Shown here: positions 32,086 through 45,555 of the stretch, in pieces
How the letters are laid out: the number at the start of each line of letters is the position of its first letter
Position numbering within the stretch: position 1 is the stretch's first letter
Origin: Conoideocrella luteorostrata
Lineage: Eukaryota > Ascomycota > Sordariomycetes > Hypocreales > Clavicipitaceae
NCBI GenBank assembly: GCA_032433595.1
Contig: JASWJB010000247.1
Location: 1 to 64,000 of the forward strand
Length of the DNA stretch: 64,000 nt
Direction: 5' to 3'
Translations under genes and position numbers: made by a program
Notes under the pieces: model-generated
The model's database searches: none
Told to the model about the DNA's origin: nothing
What the model saw: the letters and a program-made list of their open reading frames with translations, nothing else

Positions 32086-34430
32086 ATAAGAACTTATTAT
32101 ATAGATTTAGCAGTAGTATTAGTAAGAGTAACTATAGCTAGGGCTTACTATTCTTGCCCCTAGAGATACTTACTAGTTAGTTATAAAACTATTACTTCTA
32201 GAATAAGTATTTACACTATGCATTTTGCCTAGTTATTTAAAGCTATATTTAATGTTTTATGCCTATAAAGCGCGAATACTAGTAAACATAAACTAGTAAA
32301 GGTAATTTAAGCATAACCTAACTAGTAACCTTAAGCGTTCTAAGCATAGCTATATTAATCTAAGTGTAATACGCGTTTCTTTATATTACTAGCGCGCTAA
32401 AATAGCTAGTAAAGGTCTATATATATTATGTTTTATTATATATTATTACGCTCTTTTATATCCTGTTATGCCCCCTTGTGTCTTATCCTATTTTATTATG
32501 TTTAGTTTACTATAGGGCAATAAATTATATTTTAAAATAACCTAAATTTTACCCTCCCTAAAGAGATATATAAACACTTTATAAATAATTTAAACTAATT
32601 TATAAATATCTTGCCTAGCTATGCTTAATTATCTAACTAAAACTAGCTACATTAACAAATACTTTAGCTATAATATTTTCGTAGCTAATAACTTTAACTA
32701 GTAATAACACGCTATTGTCTATAATGTTAGCTCTTACGATAGGGTAGTATACCCTAACCCTAGGTTTTAATAATAATCTAGCTTAGAAAACTACTAAATA
32801 GAATCCCCTAGATAGGAATTAATGTATAGCTAAGCTAAGCTAATTATATATATTTACTAGTGGTTTTTAAAGCTTTTAAGACTATAACCTTATTATATAT
32901 ACTAACTTAACTCTCTTAGGATTAGGAATCTCCTCCTCTTTTATTATTTAGTTAAATATAGCTTAATTTACTATCCTTGCTATATAAGCTACTCTTTTAT
33001 TTAATATATTTAATAGGCTATAAGGCTTAGTTTATAAGGAGCTAAAGTTAATAATTTTCCTATCTTTATAATTATTTAAGTGTATATTTATATTATAAAT
33101 CCCTACTTTATTTAACCTTAATAAATTATATAAAAGGCTATTTAAGTTATTACCTATAATACCTAAGTTTAAAGAGGCAAGGTTCTTAATAATAGCTTTA
33201 GGTTTATATTCTTTAATTATTATCCTTTAATAGTTTAAGTTAATTATATTTAGCTATAAATTTATATTATAATTATTTAAAATTTTCTAGTTTTTAGCTT
33301 ATAAGAAGAAATAACTATAATAAGGAATTATAATATTTACTTTAAGCTTTTTTATCTTAATAGCTTTATATATATAACTATATACTTAGTATTTTATATA
33401 GAATAAGTTAGTGTAAAAAGTAATAGTATTTAAAGAAGTATCTTTACTTATTAAAGGCCCCTAGAAATATTCTATACTTATAGGGTTAAAAAACTTAAAC
33501 TAGGTTAAAAAATTATTAAGTTATATAGAGTAATATAATTAATTAGGTAAGTAAATATATATTATTAGTATAACTTACTACTTTAATTACATATTCTTGC
33601 CTATATATTATAGCATAGAAAACATAGCCCTAGGATAATGTCTCCTCCTTGTTATTAATATCTAGCCTCTTAAGCTATTAAATATACATTATATTATAGT
33701 AACAGAATAATCTAAGCTTTAGGCTATTGCATAAGGGTAGCGCCTTAGGAATAGATTTAAGATGCTATTATTTTAGTATTCTAGAATAAACGCAAGATAA
33801 TTAATAGATATATAGCTTAGGCTTATAATATACTTACTATAAAACCTTAGCCTACTCTGCCGCTAACCTTTAATCCCCTTTATAAGTAACCCTACTATAA
33901 CTTATACTAGGGTTATAGGTAGTAATATACTAGCTTTAACTACTCCTTTATGCGTTATATTCTATTCTATTGTGTTATGTTTTATCTTATTCTATATATT
34001 TATTATAAGCTAATAAATTATTATTTTAAAATAATATAGCCTTAATATTACCTAGACTTAAGGGAAAATCTAAGGAATTTAATTATTTTAGTTAGAACCT
34101 TAAAAAGGCTTATATAAGAGAATAGCACTAGCTTTTACTTATATATAAATATACTTAATTATAGTTTAACTTTAAGATAAAACTATTTATTTAAATATAA
34201 ATATCTTTAGTATTTTAATAAATATAAATAAGTAATTATTACTTAAATAAAGTAAAAGAAAGCTAAAGAAAGCTTAATAAGATTATAGATATAGAATAAT
34301 TATTTTAAATATTTATATAATATAAATACATAGTTTAGCTAATTAATAGCTATATAGTTACTTAAAGGTAGTTATATTAGTTTATAAGCTAATTAATTAG
34401 TTAAGTAATTGCTTACTTTATAATACTCTC

Positions 34431-34850
34431 TATCCCCTAGCATTACTACTATAATAAACGCTAGTTTAAGTAGTAATACTAGGGGATATATAGTGTTATA
34501 AGGAAATAAACTTAGGGCAATATTATAGTGCTAAGAGTAATTATAGTGTTACATAGTAGACTTAGGGTTATAGTGCTAGGAGACATATAGTGTTATAAGG
34601 TAATTAGCGCATAGCAAGGTAGTTATAGTGCTAAGAGTATATAGCTAGTAGAGTAGTTATAGGTAACGCATAGTATTATAAGGCAATAAACACTAAGGCA
34701 GAGTTGCTATAGTGCTAAGGGATATATAACTTATAATATAAACACAGTATTTACCTTATAAATCCCCTAGGTATAATAACTCTGCTTAGGGTTTACTATA
34801 TTTACCTTATAACACTATGCCTTTACTATACTTAGCTATATTACATAGCT
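34431..34850. repeat. Hairpin plus irregular short repeats
   Basis: TATCCCCTAGCATTACTACT at 34431-34450 faces its near-perfect inverse at 34469-34488, with an 18-base loop. Variants of TATAGTGCTAAG and GTGTTATAAGG then recur about every 30-60 bases to ~34850, where an inverse ATCCCCTAG block appears again. It looks like a degraded, hairpin-rich end of a mobile element, but no family is recognisable. Confidence 0.4.
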
Positions 34851-37149
34851 CCTAGCTATATAGCTATATACTTAATATTATATATTACTTACTATTTATA
34901 TCCTTTTAATTAATTACTTAATTACCTTGCCTTTATTTATTTAGGTATTAATTATAGTAGTTTTTAAATCTCTTAGAAATACTTTTATTCTTTATAGCTT
35001 TTTATAGTATAAATATACTTTTTTTTTTATATAAAAACTTTAAGTTAATAATTACTTTTATAAAGTATAAAGCTATATTACTCTTATATAAATAATATAA
35101 AGGATATAAGAATTAATTATAAGCAAAAAAGTATATTATATTATATAATTATTATAATAAAAACTTATATTTTTAAAATATATATATACTATAGTAAATA
35201 CTATAAGAATATTAAGTAGGTTACTTATTATAGTTTATATTATAAATTAATAATAATAATATAATTATTATATATCTTTAATTTAAGTTAAATATAAAAT
35301 AATTTAATTAATAAATAAATTAATATAAGTTTATAATAATTATTTTATATAGCACTAAATTTTTATAATAGCTTATCTCCTTAAACTTAATATTATAATT
35401 AATAGCACTATTTATTAATTTTTTTTTATATATAGTTTTTTTATAATTTAGTTATAAGTATAATAAACCTAAGTTAATATAATTAGCTTTTATTATTTAT
35501 TACTAATTTAACTAGTTTTATTATTATATTAATATTAATATATAGCTAAAGTAAGAATTTTATACCTTTACTTATTATATAATTAAAGTAATATTATTAA
35601 TAACTTACTAAAGCTAAGTATTAATTAGAGTTAAGTTTACTTATAAAAAGGCTTTAAGCTTAGCTATTTATTTTAGTTTTATAAGAAATTTCTATTAATA
35701 CCTTAATATTTTATATTAAAAATAGTATATTAATTAGTATTTTTTTAACTATTTTATTTTATAATTAATATTATTTAGTTTTATTAAATATTACTAAAAT
35801 AATATACTATTATAAATAATAATAAAATAATTATAATTACTAACTCTTAATACTTAGTCTTTTATTAGCTTATAATAGCTTATTAAATAAATTTAAGGTA
35901 AGTATTTTATAGTTAATATTTATATTATTTAAAACTAATATTAAAGTTAATTATAAAACTATAGGCTTTTTTTATAATTTTAATTTAATAATTTCTAATA
36001 TATTTATAAAAGAATAACTCTTATTTTTTTTATAGCTAATTAAATTTATTATTATTAATTAAAACACTATAAAGTATTATATTAATATTATTTTTACTTA
36101 AATAGTTTACTAATTAATATAAGAGATTAAATACTTAATAATTCTTATTAAGTATACTTTTCTATAAGTTTAAATTAAAAGCTATTAATATAAATAAAGT
36201 AAGGTTATTATATTAAGCTTTATCTTTTATTTTATTACTATTTCTTTATTTACTAGGGTAACTTAATAAGCTTAATTAGTTTATACTAGGTTTATTTATT
36301 TTTATAGCTTTATTAATAATATAATTATAATATACCTAGCCTTTAATATTATTTTAATATAAAAGCAAAGACTTTCTTTTAACTAAATCCTATAAATACT
36401 ATAATAGTAAATCTAGTAAATTATTATGCCTTAGCTAAATTTATTAATAGCTATAAGGATAATTAAGTAAATAATTAATATATTAATATATATTATTTCT
36501 TAAATCTTATAGTAATACTATTACCTTTGTAGTCTCTTAGTTAACTTTTATATTTAAGTAATAATTACTATAAAATCTATGTATTTATAAGATTAATACT
36601 TACTCTTAGCGCTTTAATTTAAGGTCTTAGGGAGCTATTTTTACTATTAGCTACTTTAAGTTTAACCTAGTATCTAAATAATATAATAAAGGTAGGAGTA
36701 TGCTAGACCTATGCTATATTTTATTATTACTAAAGCTTAAATTTACTAAGTTTATCTTATTAGTTAACTCTTTATTAATATTAATACTACTTATATTAAT
36801 TATTAATATTACTTCTTTAAGTTACACTATACTTTGCTTATTTATATTAATTTTACTAAAATAAATTATTATTACTTTATACTATAAAATATCTAAAATC
36901 TTATTATATACTTTAGTATTTATAATATAATTTAGTAATACTTTTACTTTATTATAATAGCCTTAAGTAAAGTTTTATTTTATTAGGAATATAACTAGTA
37001 TACTTATAAGTAAAAACCCTTTTAAGCTATTAAGTTAGTAAAGGTAAAGTTTTTTAAGTAAATTAATAATTATATTATATTATAATAAGTTAGTAATATT
37101 TTATTAGAGATTTTATATATATATAGAGTAACTTAAGAGAATTCCTAGA

Positions 37150-38300
37150 GTCTTATATATTACTATACTAAGGGACTAAATATCTATTATTACTAAGTAG
37201 CGCTTAATACTATTATTTTTAAGAACCTTAGGTATAGTAAATAAAGCAATGCTATGTTAAGTATATAGTTTTACCGCATTTTTAAATAGTCTAAAATTAG
37301 CAAGAATAATAACAAAGGGCTTCTGTGATTTAATAAGAATATTATTTAATAAGATATCGCGATATACTAATTAGTTCTAATATATAAGCGTTAAGGCTAA
37401 AAGATATTAAGTAAAAACTAGTATACTTTTAGAAATTATTATATTCTTTAGTTAAAATAAAGGCTCTCTAGGGATATATTCTAAGACTAATTTAAGGTAT
37501 AGATTATTAATTATATTAAATAGCTTTATAATATAAGGCTATTAAGAGTTAGAGCTATAGCGCTATAAACTTAGGGTAAAGTATACTAATATATATTAAA
37601 TTTCTTATATTATTAGCTTTATTTTTTTATTTTTTTTATTCTTAGTAAGTTTAGCCTTTTTATTAATGCTTTTCTTAAGGAACTTCTTTACTATCTTATT
37701 AAATAGTTACTTTATAATAGTCTTATCCCTTATGCTTATATTTTAGTAATAAATAGTAACACTAAATTCTCTCTTTTTAATTTTTCTTTTAATATAAATA
37801 AGGCTATTACTTAGTGTATACACTTCTGTAGTAAACTCTATATTTAGCTAAAGAGGGATATTTAAATTATTAAAAAAACCTTTTATAATTATATTACCTT
37901 AATAAAACTTTTTAATATTCTTAATATATAATTATAATTTAATATTATACTTCTTAGTAATAATTTTAAACTAGATATTTTTATATACCTTAATAATAAT
38001 ATTTTTTTACTAATAAGCATTTTTATTCTTGCTAATAATCTAGTAGAATCTATATTAAGTACCTTCTTCTTTAGTGTTATAAGTAACCTTAGTTTTAATA
38101 AGAGAGCCTAAGTTCTTTATAATAAGCTACTTCTGCTTATTAAAAGTTAAGCTAAAGTGAAAGCTACTAAGGTCCTTTAGATTAGGTAGAATAATATTAC
38201 TCTTAGTACTATATCTAAATATAAATCTACTAGATAATTATAGGATATTGCTAAATCTAATCTTAATAAATAGCCTAGCACTATATTTAGACATTTTCCT
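37150..38300 (-). pseudogene. Degraded FHA-domain protein kinase
   Basis: The minus strand from an ATG at 38294 reads MSKYSARLF, FIFRYSTKSNIILPNL and KDLSSFHFSLTFNKQK, then a stop and LIIKNLGSLIKTKVTYN. This is the core of a forkhead-associated (FHA) domain, with S-x-x-H and NLGS..GT.V. About 700 bases further on, near 37326-37375, VYRDILFNNILI stands where kinases have HRDIKPxNIL. It is followed by VIILANFRLFKN (DFG region) and ALFTIPKVLK (APE region). FHA-plus-kinase proteins form sizeable families in filamentous fungi. Stops are TAG/TAA throughout, so the gene is dead. Confidence 0.6.
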
Positions 38301-41300
38301 AGGTTTAAGATTCTCTAGGGGCTTAGTTATCTCGCGGTTACTATAGCTATACTATACTTTAGTCTTAGGATATTTATGTTTAACGTAATATAAACTTGCT
38401 TTAATTAACTTAAGGGAAAGATTATTATAGTTTAGGCTAGGATACACTTAGGCAATAAGATTAGTATTATTTATATTAAAATAAAGTAAATATAAAAGGG
38501 AGAGTAGCATAAGAGAGATTATAAAGGAATTATAGCTTAATATATACTTTATTAAGTATTTATTCTAGGAGATATAAATATTAATCTCTTATTGCTTACT
38601 AATCTTAGCTATTACTCTTATTTAATAGCTTATAATACCTTATACTCTATTTAGACTTAGTGACTAAGTAAACTTTATTAATTTAATAAATAGTTATACT
38701 ATTAGCTAATAGTGTCTTTATAACATAGCTTAAAGTTAGTGCCTAAGGTATTAAAATCCACTATTAAGTTAAAGAGCTACTTATAAGGAACTATAAAAAC
38801 TTTTTAATTTCTTTTAACCTAGCTATATTACTTATATTATAATAATTTAGTTAAAGCTAATAAATTTAGATAATATTATTTCTTATAGTAATATATAACT
38901 TACTAAGTTTATAAAGAAATACTATTATCTTAATAAAGGATTTAACCTTCCCCTTAATAGCTAAGAGAATTTATTAAAAAATAAGTAAGAATAGCTTACT
39001 ATTAAACTATACACTATTCCTTAAACTACTTACTAATTATTATTTCTTATTACTTATAATTATTTAGAACCTAGGGATAATAGCTAGTAAAAAGTAGTGC
39101 TACCTTATTCTATATACTTAACTTTAACTTACTTAATTTATATTTATAAGAAATCCTTAATAATAATAATACTATATTACTTATATAACTATATATATAA
39201 AGCTATAAAACTAAATTATTACTAGATATAAGGGAAAAATATAAAGAAGCAAAGCAAGAAGTATATAATAGTTTACTTAAAGATAATAGCTACTTTTTAT
39301 ATTTTATTAAATATATAGGGTTAATAATAAGGGACCCTAAGGCTTATTATAAAAAATTATAACCTTTTTAAAGAAAATCTTAATTATAAGTAATATTTTA
39401 AAGTTAATTAAAAAGGCGTAAGGATTTCTAGAGCTAGTAGCTAAATAACTAGGGTATTCGCAAAGAAATTAATAGTTATCTTAACTATATAGCATAAGTT
39501 AAGTGTATATATATAAAACTAGAGTTTACTAATAGCTTAGTAAATATTAAAGCTAATCTATTATATTTTTAAAGGCTAGGTAATTAGTAGGATTCTTAAT
39601 GCTAAAAACGTAAATAATAGTAATATTATTAAAAGGAGCCTATATATAACTATTTCTTTAATTATAAGAAAGCTATAAGAGTGTAGTTAGCTTAATATAG
39701 CTTTATATAACTATTTTATTTAGTAAAGAACCCTAAGCAATAAGACTAATTAATAATATAAATTAAATACTTAGGCTTTAAGTACTAATAGCTTAACTAT
39801 TATACTATATTTTTTAAGCGCTTAAAGCTAAAACATAATAACACTTAAGTTAAGCTAAAAGAGCAAGGAGTAGTAAAGAATAATAAAACTCTAGAATTTA
39901 TTTATATAAATATATTAAATATAAAATATTAAAGAGAGGAAAATTATACCTAAAAGGCTATATAAAATATAGAATTAAACACAAAAAATACTTACTAAAA
40001 AACACAAAAGAATCCTAATTACCTAGATATTTTAAAGGAATAATATATATAAATAATAATTAAGGCTAAGAGAAGACTATTTAAAGCATAAGAAGCCCTT
40101 AACTTTACTAACTAATAAAGTAACCTTTTTATTAAGTTTATTTATAAAACCTTTAATTATAAAGATATAAAGGAAAATATAGCTAACTAAATAAATCTTT
40201 TAGAATAAGCTATAGTAAAGACTTACTTAATTAAGAAGGAATAAAAAGCTATAATATTAAAAGGTATCTCTAGGAGGAAGAGGAAAGAATTAACTAAAGA
40301 TATTTATATAGTATAGTTAACCTTTAAAAGATAAAAGTTAAACACTTTAATATATAGCTTAAAACTAAGTAATAATAAAGTTAATATAAAATGTAAAGGA
40401 CCCTTACGTAAAAGAGTTCTTATATTAATAAATATAAACTAATAACTTAACTAAGAAAATAATTATATTATATTAGCTATATATTTTAATTAAGCCTAAC
40501 TTATTATTAAGTTTATAATATAGCCTATGCCTTTAATTAAAGCTAAGTTAAAACTTATAACCTTAAATAGTAGTTTATAGAAAAAAAGGAAAGTTATATT
40601 TAAAGATACCTTTTTAATATAATTAAGCTATAAGAAACTAAGGTTAAATACCTTAGGTTATAGCTTATAAAATAATAATAATAAAGTTAATATAATAAGC
40701 ATAAGAGTTTTATATATATAAAACTACTTAATAAGCATAAGTTAGTAACTAAATTAGTATTAAACTTAAAGCATTAAAGATATAAATTCTAGCTACTAAT
40801 TACCTAGGTTTAATATATTATCTTAAGAATTTACTTAAGAATTATATTATAGCTTTTAGCTTAAGGCCTTATACTTTAAACTAAAAATTTATTTAGTAAA
40901 ATATAAAACTAATATCCCTAGTAACCTAAGAAGTAAATATCTCTTAGTAAAACAAATATTAAAAAAGTGTATTTATAAGTAAAAATATAATTATATTATA
41001 AAGTACTTAGTTAAGTTTAAAAGGGATAATAACTTATATAATTTATAAATAGCTCCTTAAAAGTACTATAAATAGCTATAATTAGTGTATTAATTAATAA
41101 TACTTAAGTTAGTATAAATTTAAGTAATTATTAAAAGCTTTAGTAGTTTATAATAATAGCTTATAAGCTAGGTTACTTCTTTATATTTAATAAATTAATA
41201 GTAACTATATAATTAAACTTATTAAGTATATATTTTATTAAATAATAGTTTTAAGTAAGCCTTAAAATTTTTTATTTACTTTTTTTAAAACTAAATTATA

Positions 41301-41387
41301 TAATATATAAAATATATTATATTTAAAATAGTTCTTAAAGCAAGTATATTATATTCTCTTATATATATTTAAACACTACCTAGCTAC

Positions 41388-41445
41388 CTAACTTAGCTAG
41401 TTTAATAGAGCTAAATTCTATAAGTAGCTATAGGGGTAATAATAG
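41388..41445 (+). repeat. Dispersed repeat, copy 2 of 2
   Basis: Partner of 32029-32085; it contains AGCTAGTTTAATAGAGCTA and AGTAGCTATAGGGGTAATA. Confidence 0.45.
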
Positions 41446-41939
41446 CTAGGAGATTTAATATATAGCGCTATTACTTTAAGCTATAGTTTATTATACTTTA
41501 AGGAAATTATATTACTATTCTCTTTATTTTTATACTCTCTTAGTTTAGTGTACGCAAAGTTACATTAGCGCTTAAATACTTATAAAAGAATAAACCTTGC
41601 TTAATATAAAATTAAATAGCTAGAATTAAATAATTACTTATATATTTATTATAAGCACTAATAAAATTAACCTAAAGAATATAGTAAATAAGGTATTAAG
41701 CCTTTAGGATAAATAGCAATAAAGCCTTAGAGGTAATAAAATATATTACTACTAAGGGTATTTATAACTATTAAGTTACTTATAAGTACTCCTTACCTCC
41801 CTTGCCCCCTATAAAAGAAAAAGGTAAGATTTTTTATAGTACTTATAATAACTACTTAGTTATATATAGTACCCCTTCCTTACTTTATAACTATAATCTA
41901 AGCCTAGATAGCTACTAAAGAAGATATAAATAATATAAT

Positions 41940-42400
41940 ACAAGAATCTTCTTATAAATTAGCAAAGGCAGTAAGTAACTAGTTATAGCCTCCTTCCTTA
42001 TTATAAGAAGTTTCTTTAGGTTTGCTTTATCTTTGCTATTTAAGAAGGGAGTCTTAGGGAGTTTTCGTAAGAAAGATTTCTATAATGCTATGTTATTATA
42101 GGATATCCTATTAGCGTAAGTTAAGGTAAATAGCTTTATAGCTTATAGTAGCTATACTCCTTACTACCGCTAGTAGCTTATAAAACTAATTAGTAGTTAT
42201 TTTGCCTTAGTTAGAACTATATTATTTAGTCTTTATAAATAGATATAATATTTAGTTTAGCTAATTCCTACTAATAGATAGAATTTACTAAGTAATATTA
42301 GGATTCTAACGCATAAAAATATTAGCCTTTAAATAGTTTTTAAGCTATAAGGGATTAAATAAGGCTTATTACTTAATAGCTTAAAATAGCTATATACTAT
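41940..42400 (+). pseudogene. Eroded ORF, family not recognised
   Basis: From about 42018 a single frame reads ALSLLFKKGVLGSFRKKDFY, NAMLL-stop-DILLA, then VKVNSFIAYSSYTPYY and SSYFALVRTILFSLY. It is broken only by TAG/TAA where Gln, Arg or Trp codons would be expected. The residue mix is that of a real protein. I do not recognise the family. Confidence 0.4.
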
Positions 42401-43913
42401 AGAAGTTACATAGTTTATATTTTACTAATAAGTATATAAGAGCTAAAATTAGCAATTAGTTAGTCCTTTATCTAGTAAGCTACTAATTTTAGCTTATAAT
42501 TAGGTTTAGTGCTTGCCTTAAATCTAGCTAGAATTAAACTTACTATGTATAGTATTATTTATTAAATTAAGCAATATATATATATATATCTAAGGATAAG
42601 GGTTCTTAACTATACTATTATACTATTCTTAGCTAGAATTTACTATAATATAATTACTTTTTACTTAAGATCAAAAGTAAATTATAAGTAAGAACCTTTA
42701 TTTACTATAATAATAAAATATAAATATAAATATAAATATATTATTACTAAATAAAATAGTATAGTTTTATTACTAATAATTTAAAGTTTACTAAAGTAAC
42801 TATTAGTTATTTTTTTTAATACTTAATAGCTATTTTAATATAAATAGTAGTTTTTAGTATAACTAGGTTAAAGAATATAGAATTATTAAAGGTACTTATA
42901 TTAATAATAAAATTAAATTAAAGTACTTATTAAACTTATTTAAAGGGTATATTATTTTAAACTTACTTTTTTTATACTAAATTATATAAAAGCCTCTTTT
43001 AGCTTTAAGAAGTTTTTTAAAATATAAATTATACCTCTTCTCTTACGCTATTTTATACCTTAATTCTTAAGGGTTCTAAGTATATCCTAGCATTAATAGC
43101 TTTATTATAGGTACCTTTAGTTATAAATAGTTAACTTACTAAGTAAATAATAATAAGTTAGCTTAGCTATCTTACTACTTACACACTACTATAGTGTTAC
43201 AAGTAAGTGTATATTTTTCTAAGACTCTTAAATATAAGCTACTAAATACTAATATAAAGAAATATTTAAGAGTATAAGAAGTTATTTATATTAACAGAAA
43301 CAAGCGTTAGTAATAATATATACTTAAATTATATAGCTATAGTAATAGTAAAATTACTATTATATAAAGAAAATTAATTTATTAATACTATATAAGTATA
43401 TAAGTATATTCTTATCTTAGCGCTTAACTTTTAGTTTACTAACTAATATAATTTAAGCTCCTAAAATAAATATATTAATATTATTTAATTAAATATAATT
43501 TTAAGCCTATAGCTTGCGTAGCTCTTAAGGCTACCTGCGGCGATTAAGGTTTTCGCTATCCGTATACCCTGCAATAAACAATAGGCACAGAAGACAGAGG
43601 AAGTTTAATAACTTAAACAAGCTGCCTATTTCTATAGATATAGTTAATTATGCGAAAAAGAATAAACTACAGTGGAGTATTTATATTAGTTTAGATGCAA
43701 AAGCTAAGCAGAAGCATAGGACGCTATAGGACTTGCCCTATTATAGCTATAGGCGTTATAGAGGAAGGTTAAGACGCGGATAACCGTTGTGTCTCCGAAG
43801 GCCCATTGTGCCCTTTGATTCACAAAATAATAATCTACCTGCATAGTTTGCTAGCTTTGCGTGTCCGTTAGAGCAACTTTAGACGACAAGAGAGTGGGGG
43901 TAGACGATGCGGT

Positions 43914-43938
43914 GGGTTCGGGGTTCGGGGTTTAGGGG
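43914..43938 (+). other. G-quadruplex-like, telomere-like G tract
   Basis: Four G runs (3, 4, 4, 4) are separated by TTC, TTC and TTTA, a canonical G-quadruplex pattern. It resembles a degenerate telomere repeat (TTAGGG) and follows another five-G run at 43896-43900. It stands out in an AT-rich desert and marks a milder island from about 43.5 to 44.0 kb. Confidence 0.5.
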
Positions 43939-45393
43939 TTTCCTTAGTTTCTAAGTACTCCTCGTGCTCCTTATTAAGGATAATATCTTATGCGTTAGAA
44001 TAAATAAATAAATAAAGAAGTTCCTAATTTAGTAATAATGCTTACTAGTAGTATATTACTGCTATCGCGCAGCTTTACTAGAGTCTAGAATAGCCTTGTT
44101 AGTAAAATGCAATTATATTAGCTAGTTATATAATTAATTACATACAGAGGCAAAGAGGAAAGTGCAGGGTTAATTTACGCTAAAAGAATATTTTATAGCT
44201 TAATAATTTTCTTTACTCTTACCTTAGGATTATATCTTGCTTAAATTTTATATTTAGTATCCTTTAATAAAGTAAAAGAAATACTAGTCTTTATTAAAAC
44301 ATAACTTATTTAAGTATAAAGAATAATACTAATATTATATTTTCTAGAATATTACCTAAAAATAAAGGCTCTCCTTACCTTAACTTTTTTTATATTAACT
44401 ATAAGCACTATTTAAAGTATAATAATAGCATAAAAAGATATATTAATAAAAATTAAGAAGATTTATAAATACTTAATAATAATATATATTATTTAGTTTT
44501 AAAGAGCTTATTAAAAAACCCTAAGTAGTAATTAAGATAATTAAAGGCTTAAAAAATTATAGTAAAGTTATAATATAAAAGTATAAGAGATACTTAATAA
44601 ATATACTATAGTAAGTAATAATTAATGCTTATAACCTAAAGAGTATAGGTTAATTATGCTATAATAAGGAAACTATTTACTATTTAGTAATAGTATACAC
44701 ACTATAAAGGAATATAAAGGTAGTTAACTCTATAATAATAGCTATTAAGTATATATAATTTAAGATTAAACTTATATAAAAAGTGTTTAAAAACTTATTT
44801 AATTTAGAAATATTAAAAGTAGTATTAAGCTACTATAAAGGCGTATCCTAGGAAAGGGAAATAAGTAAATACCCTTTTAAAATTAATGCGAAAAATTAGT
44901 GCCTTATAGATAATAACACATAGGGTCCCCCTTATAACCCCCTTATTTTTTTCTTATAGGGATAGGGGGGAGTTATACTACTCTCTGCTATAGTGTAGGT
45001 ATATAGATATTATATAATAAAAATATATATATTATCTATATAAGGTTTTATAGAGGTAATTAGACACTAAGTAGGTAGTATCTATATTTACTTATAAGTA
45101 TAAGGAATAATTATAAATACTATAAAAGTTACTTAATACTATTAGATAGTATAGTTTTTTAATATTATATTCTATGTATTTAACTCTTTATTAAGCAGTA
45201 AAGCATTACGTTTAATAAGGCTTAATAAAGCACACTAAGCTTTTTTATATAACTATAATAGTAACGTAAAAAGTATAAATTAAGCTAAGTTCCGTTTTAC
45301 TTAAAAGCTACGTAGCTTTTTTATTCTTATCCTTAATACTTTAAACATTTTACTTACCTAAAGATATACCTACTATAGTGCTAAAGAATAACT

Positions 45394-45555
45394 CATCTCC
45401 CCCCAAACGGCTTTCACACTAGCACCCGCCTTTGAAGAAGCCTTTTCGCAGTTTAATATGCTAATCTAAACAAGAATGCTCACTAAACTATATGCTGTGA
45501 TTAACTAGCAATATACGGCTAACGCTATCTAACCTACTTAGAAGATTCTAGGCTA
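45394..45555 (+). pseudogene. Eroded coding fragment, family not recognised
   Basis: One plus-strand frame reads AFTLAPAFEEAFSQFNMLI, stop, TRMLTKLYAVIN, stop, QYTANAI, stop, PT, stop, KILGYKSY. All stops are TAA/TAG and could be former Gln codons. The family is not recognised; surrounding sequence is too damaged to extend it. Confidence 0.4.

Noticed and set aside
21880..43500. AT-rich block as a mitochondrial insert or centromere
   Set aside because: Readable nuclear gene relics (NLR, kinases) and CpA/TpG loss point to RIP. No mitochondrial gene was recognised; a centromere cannot be tested from sequence alone.
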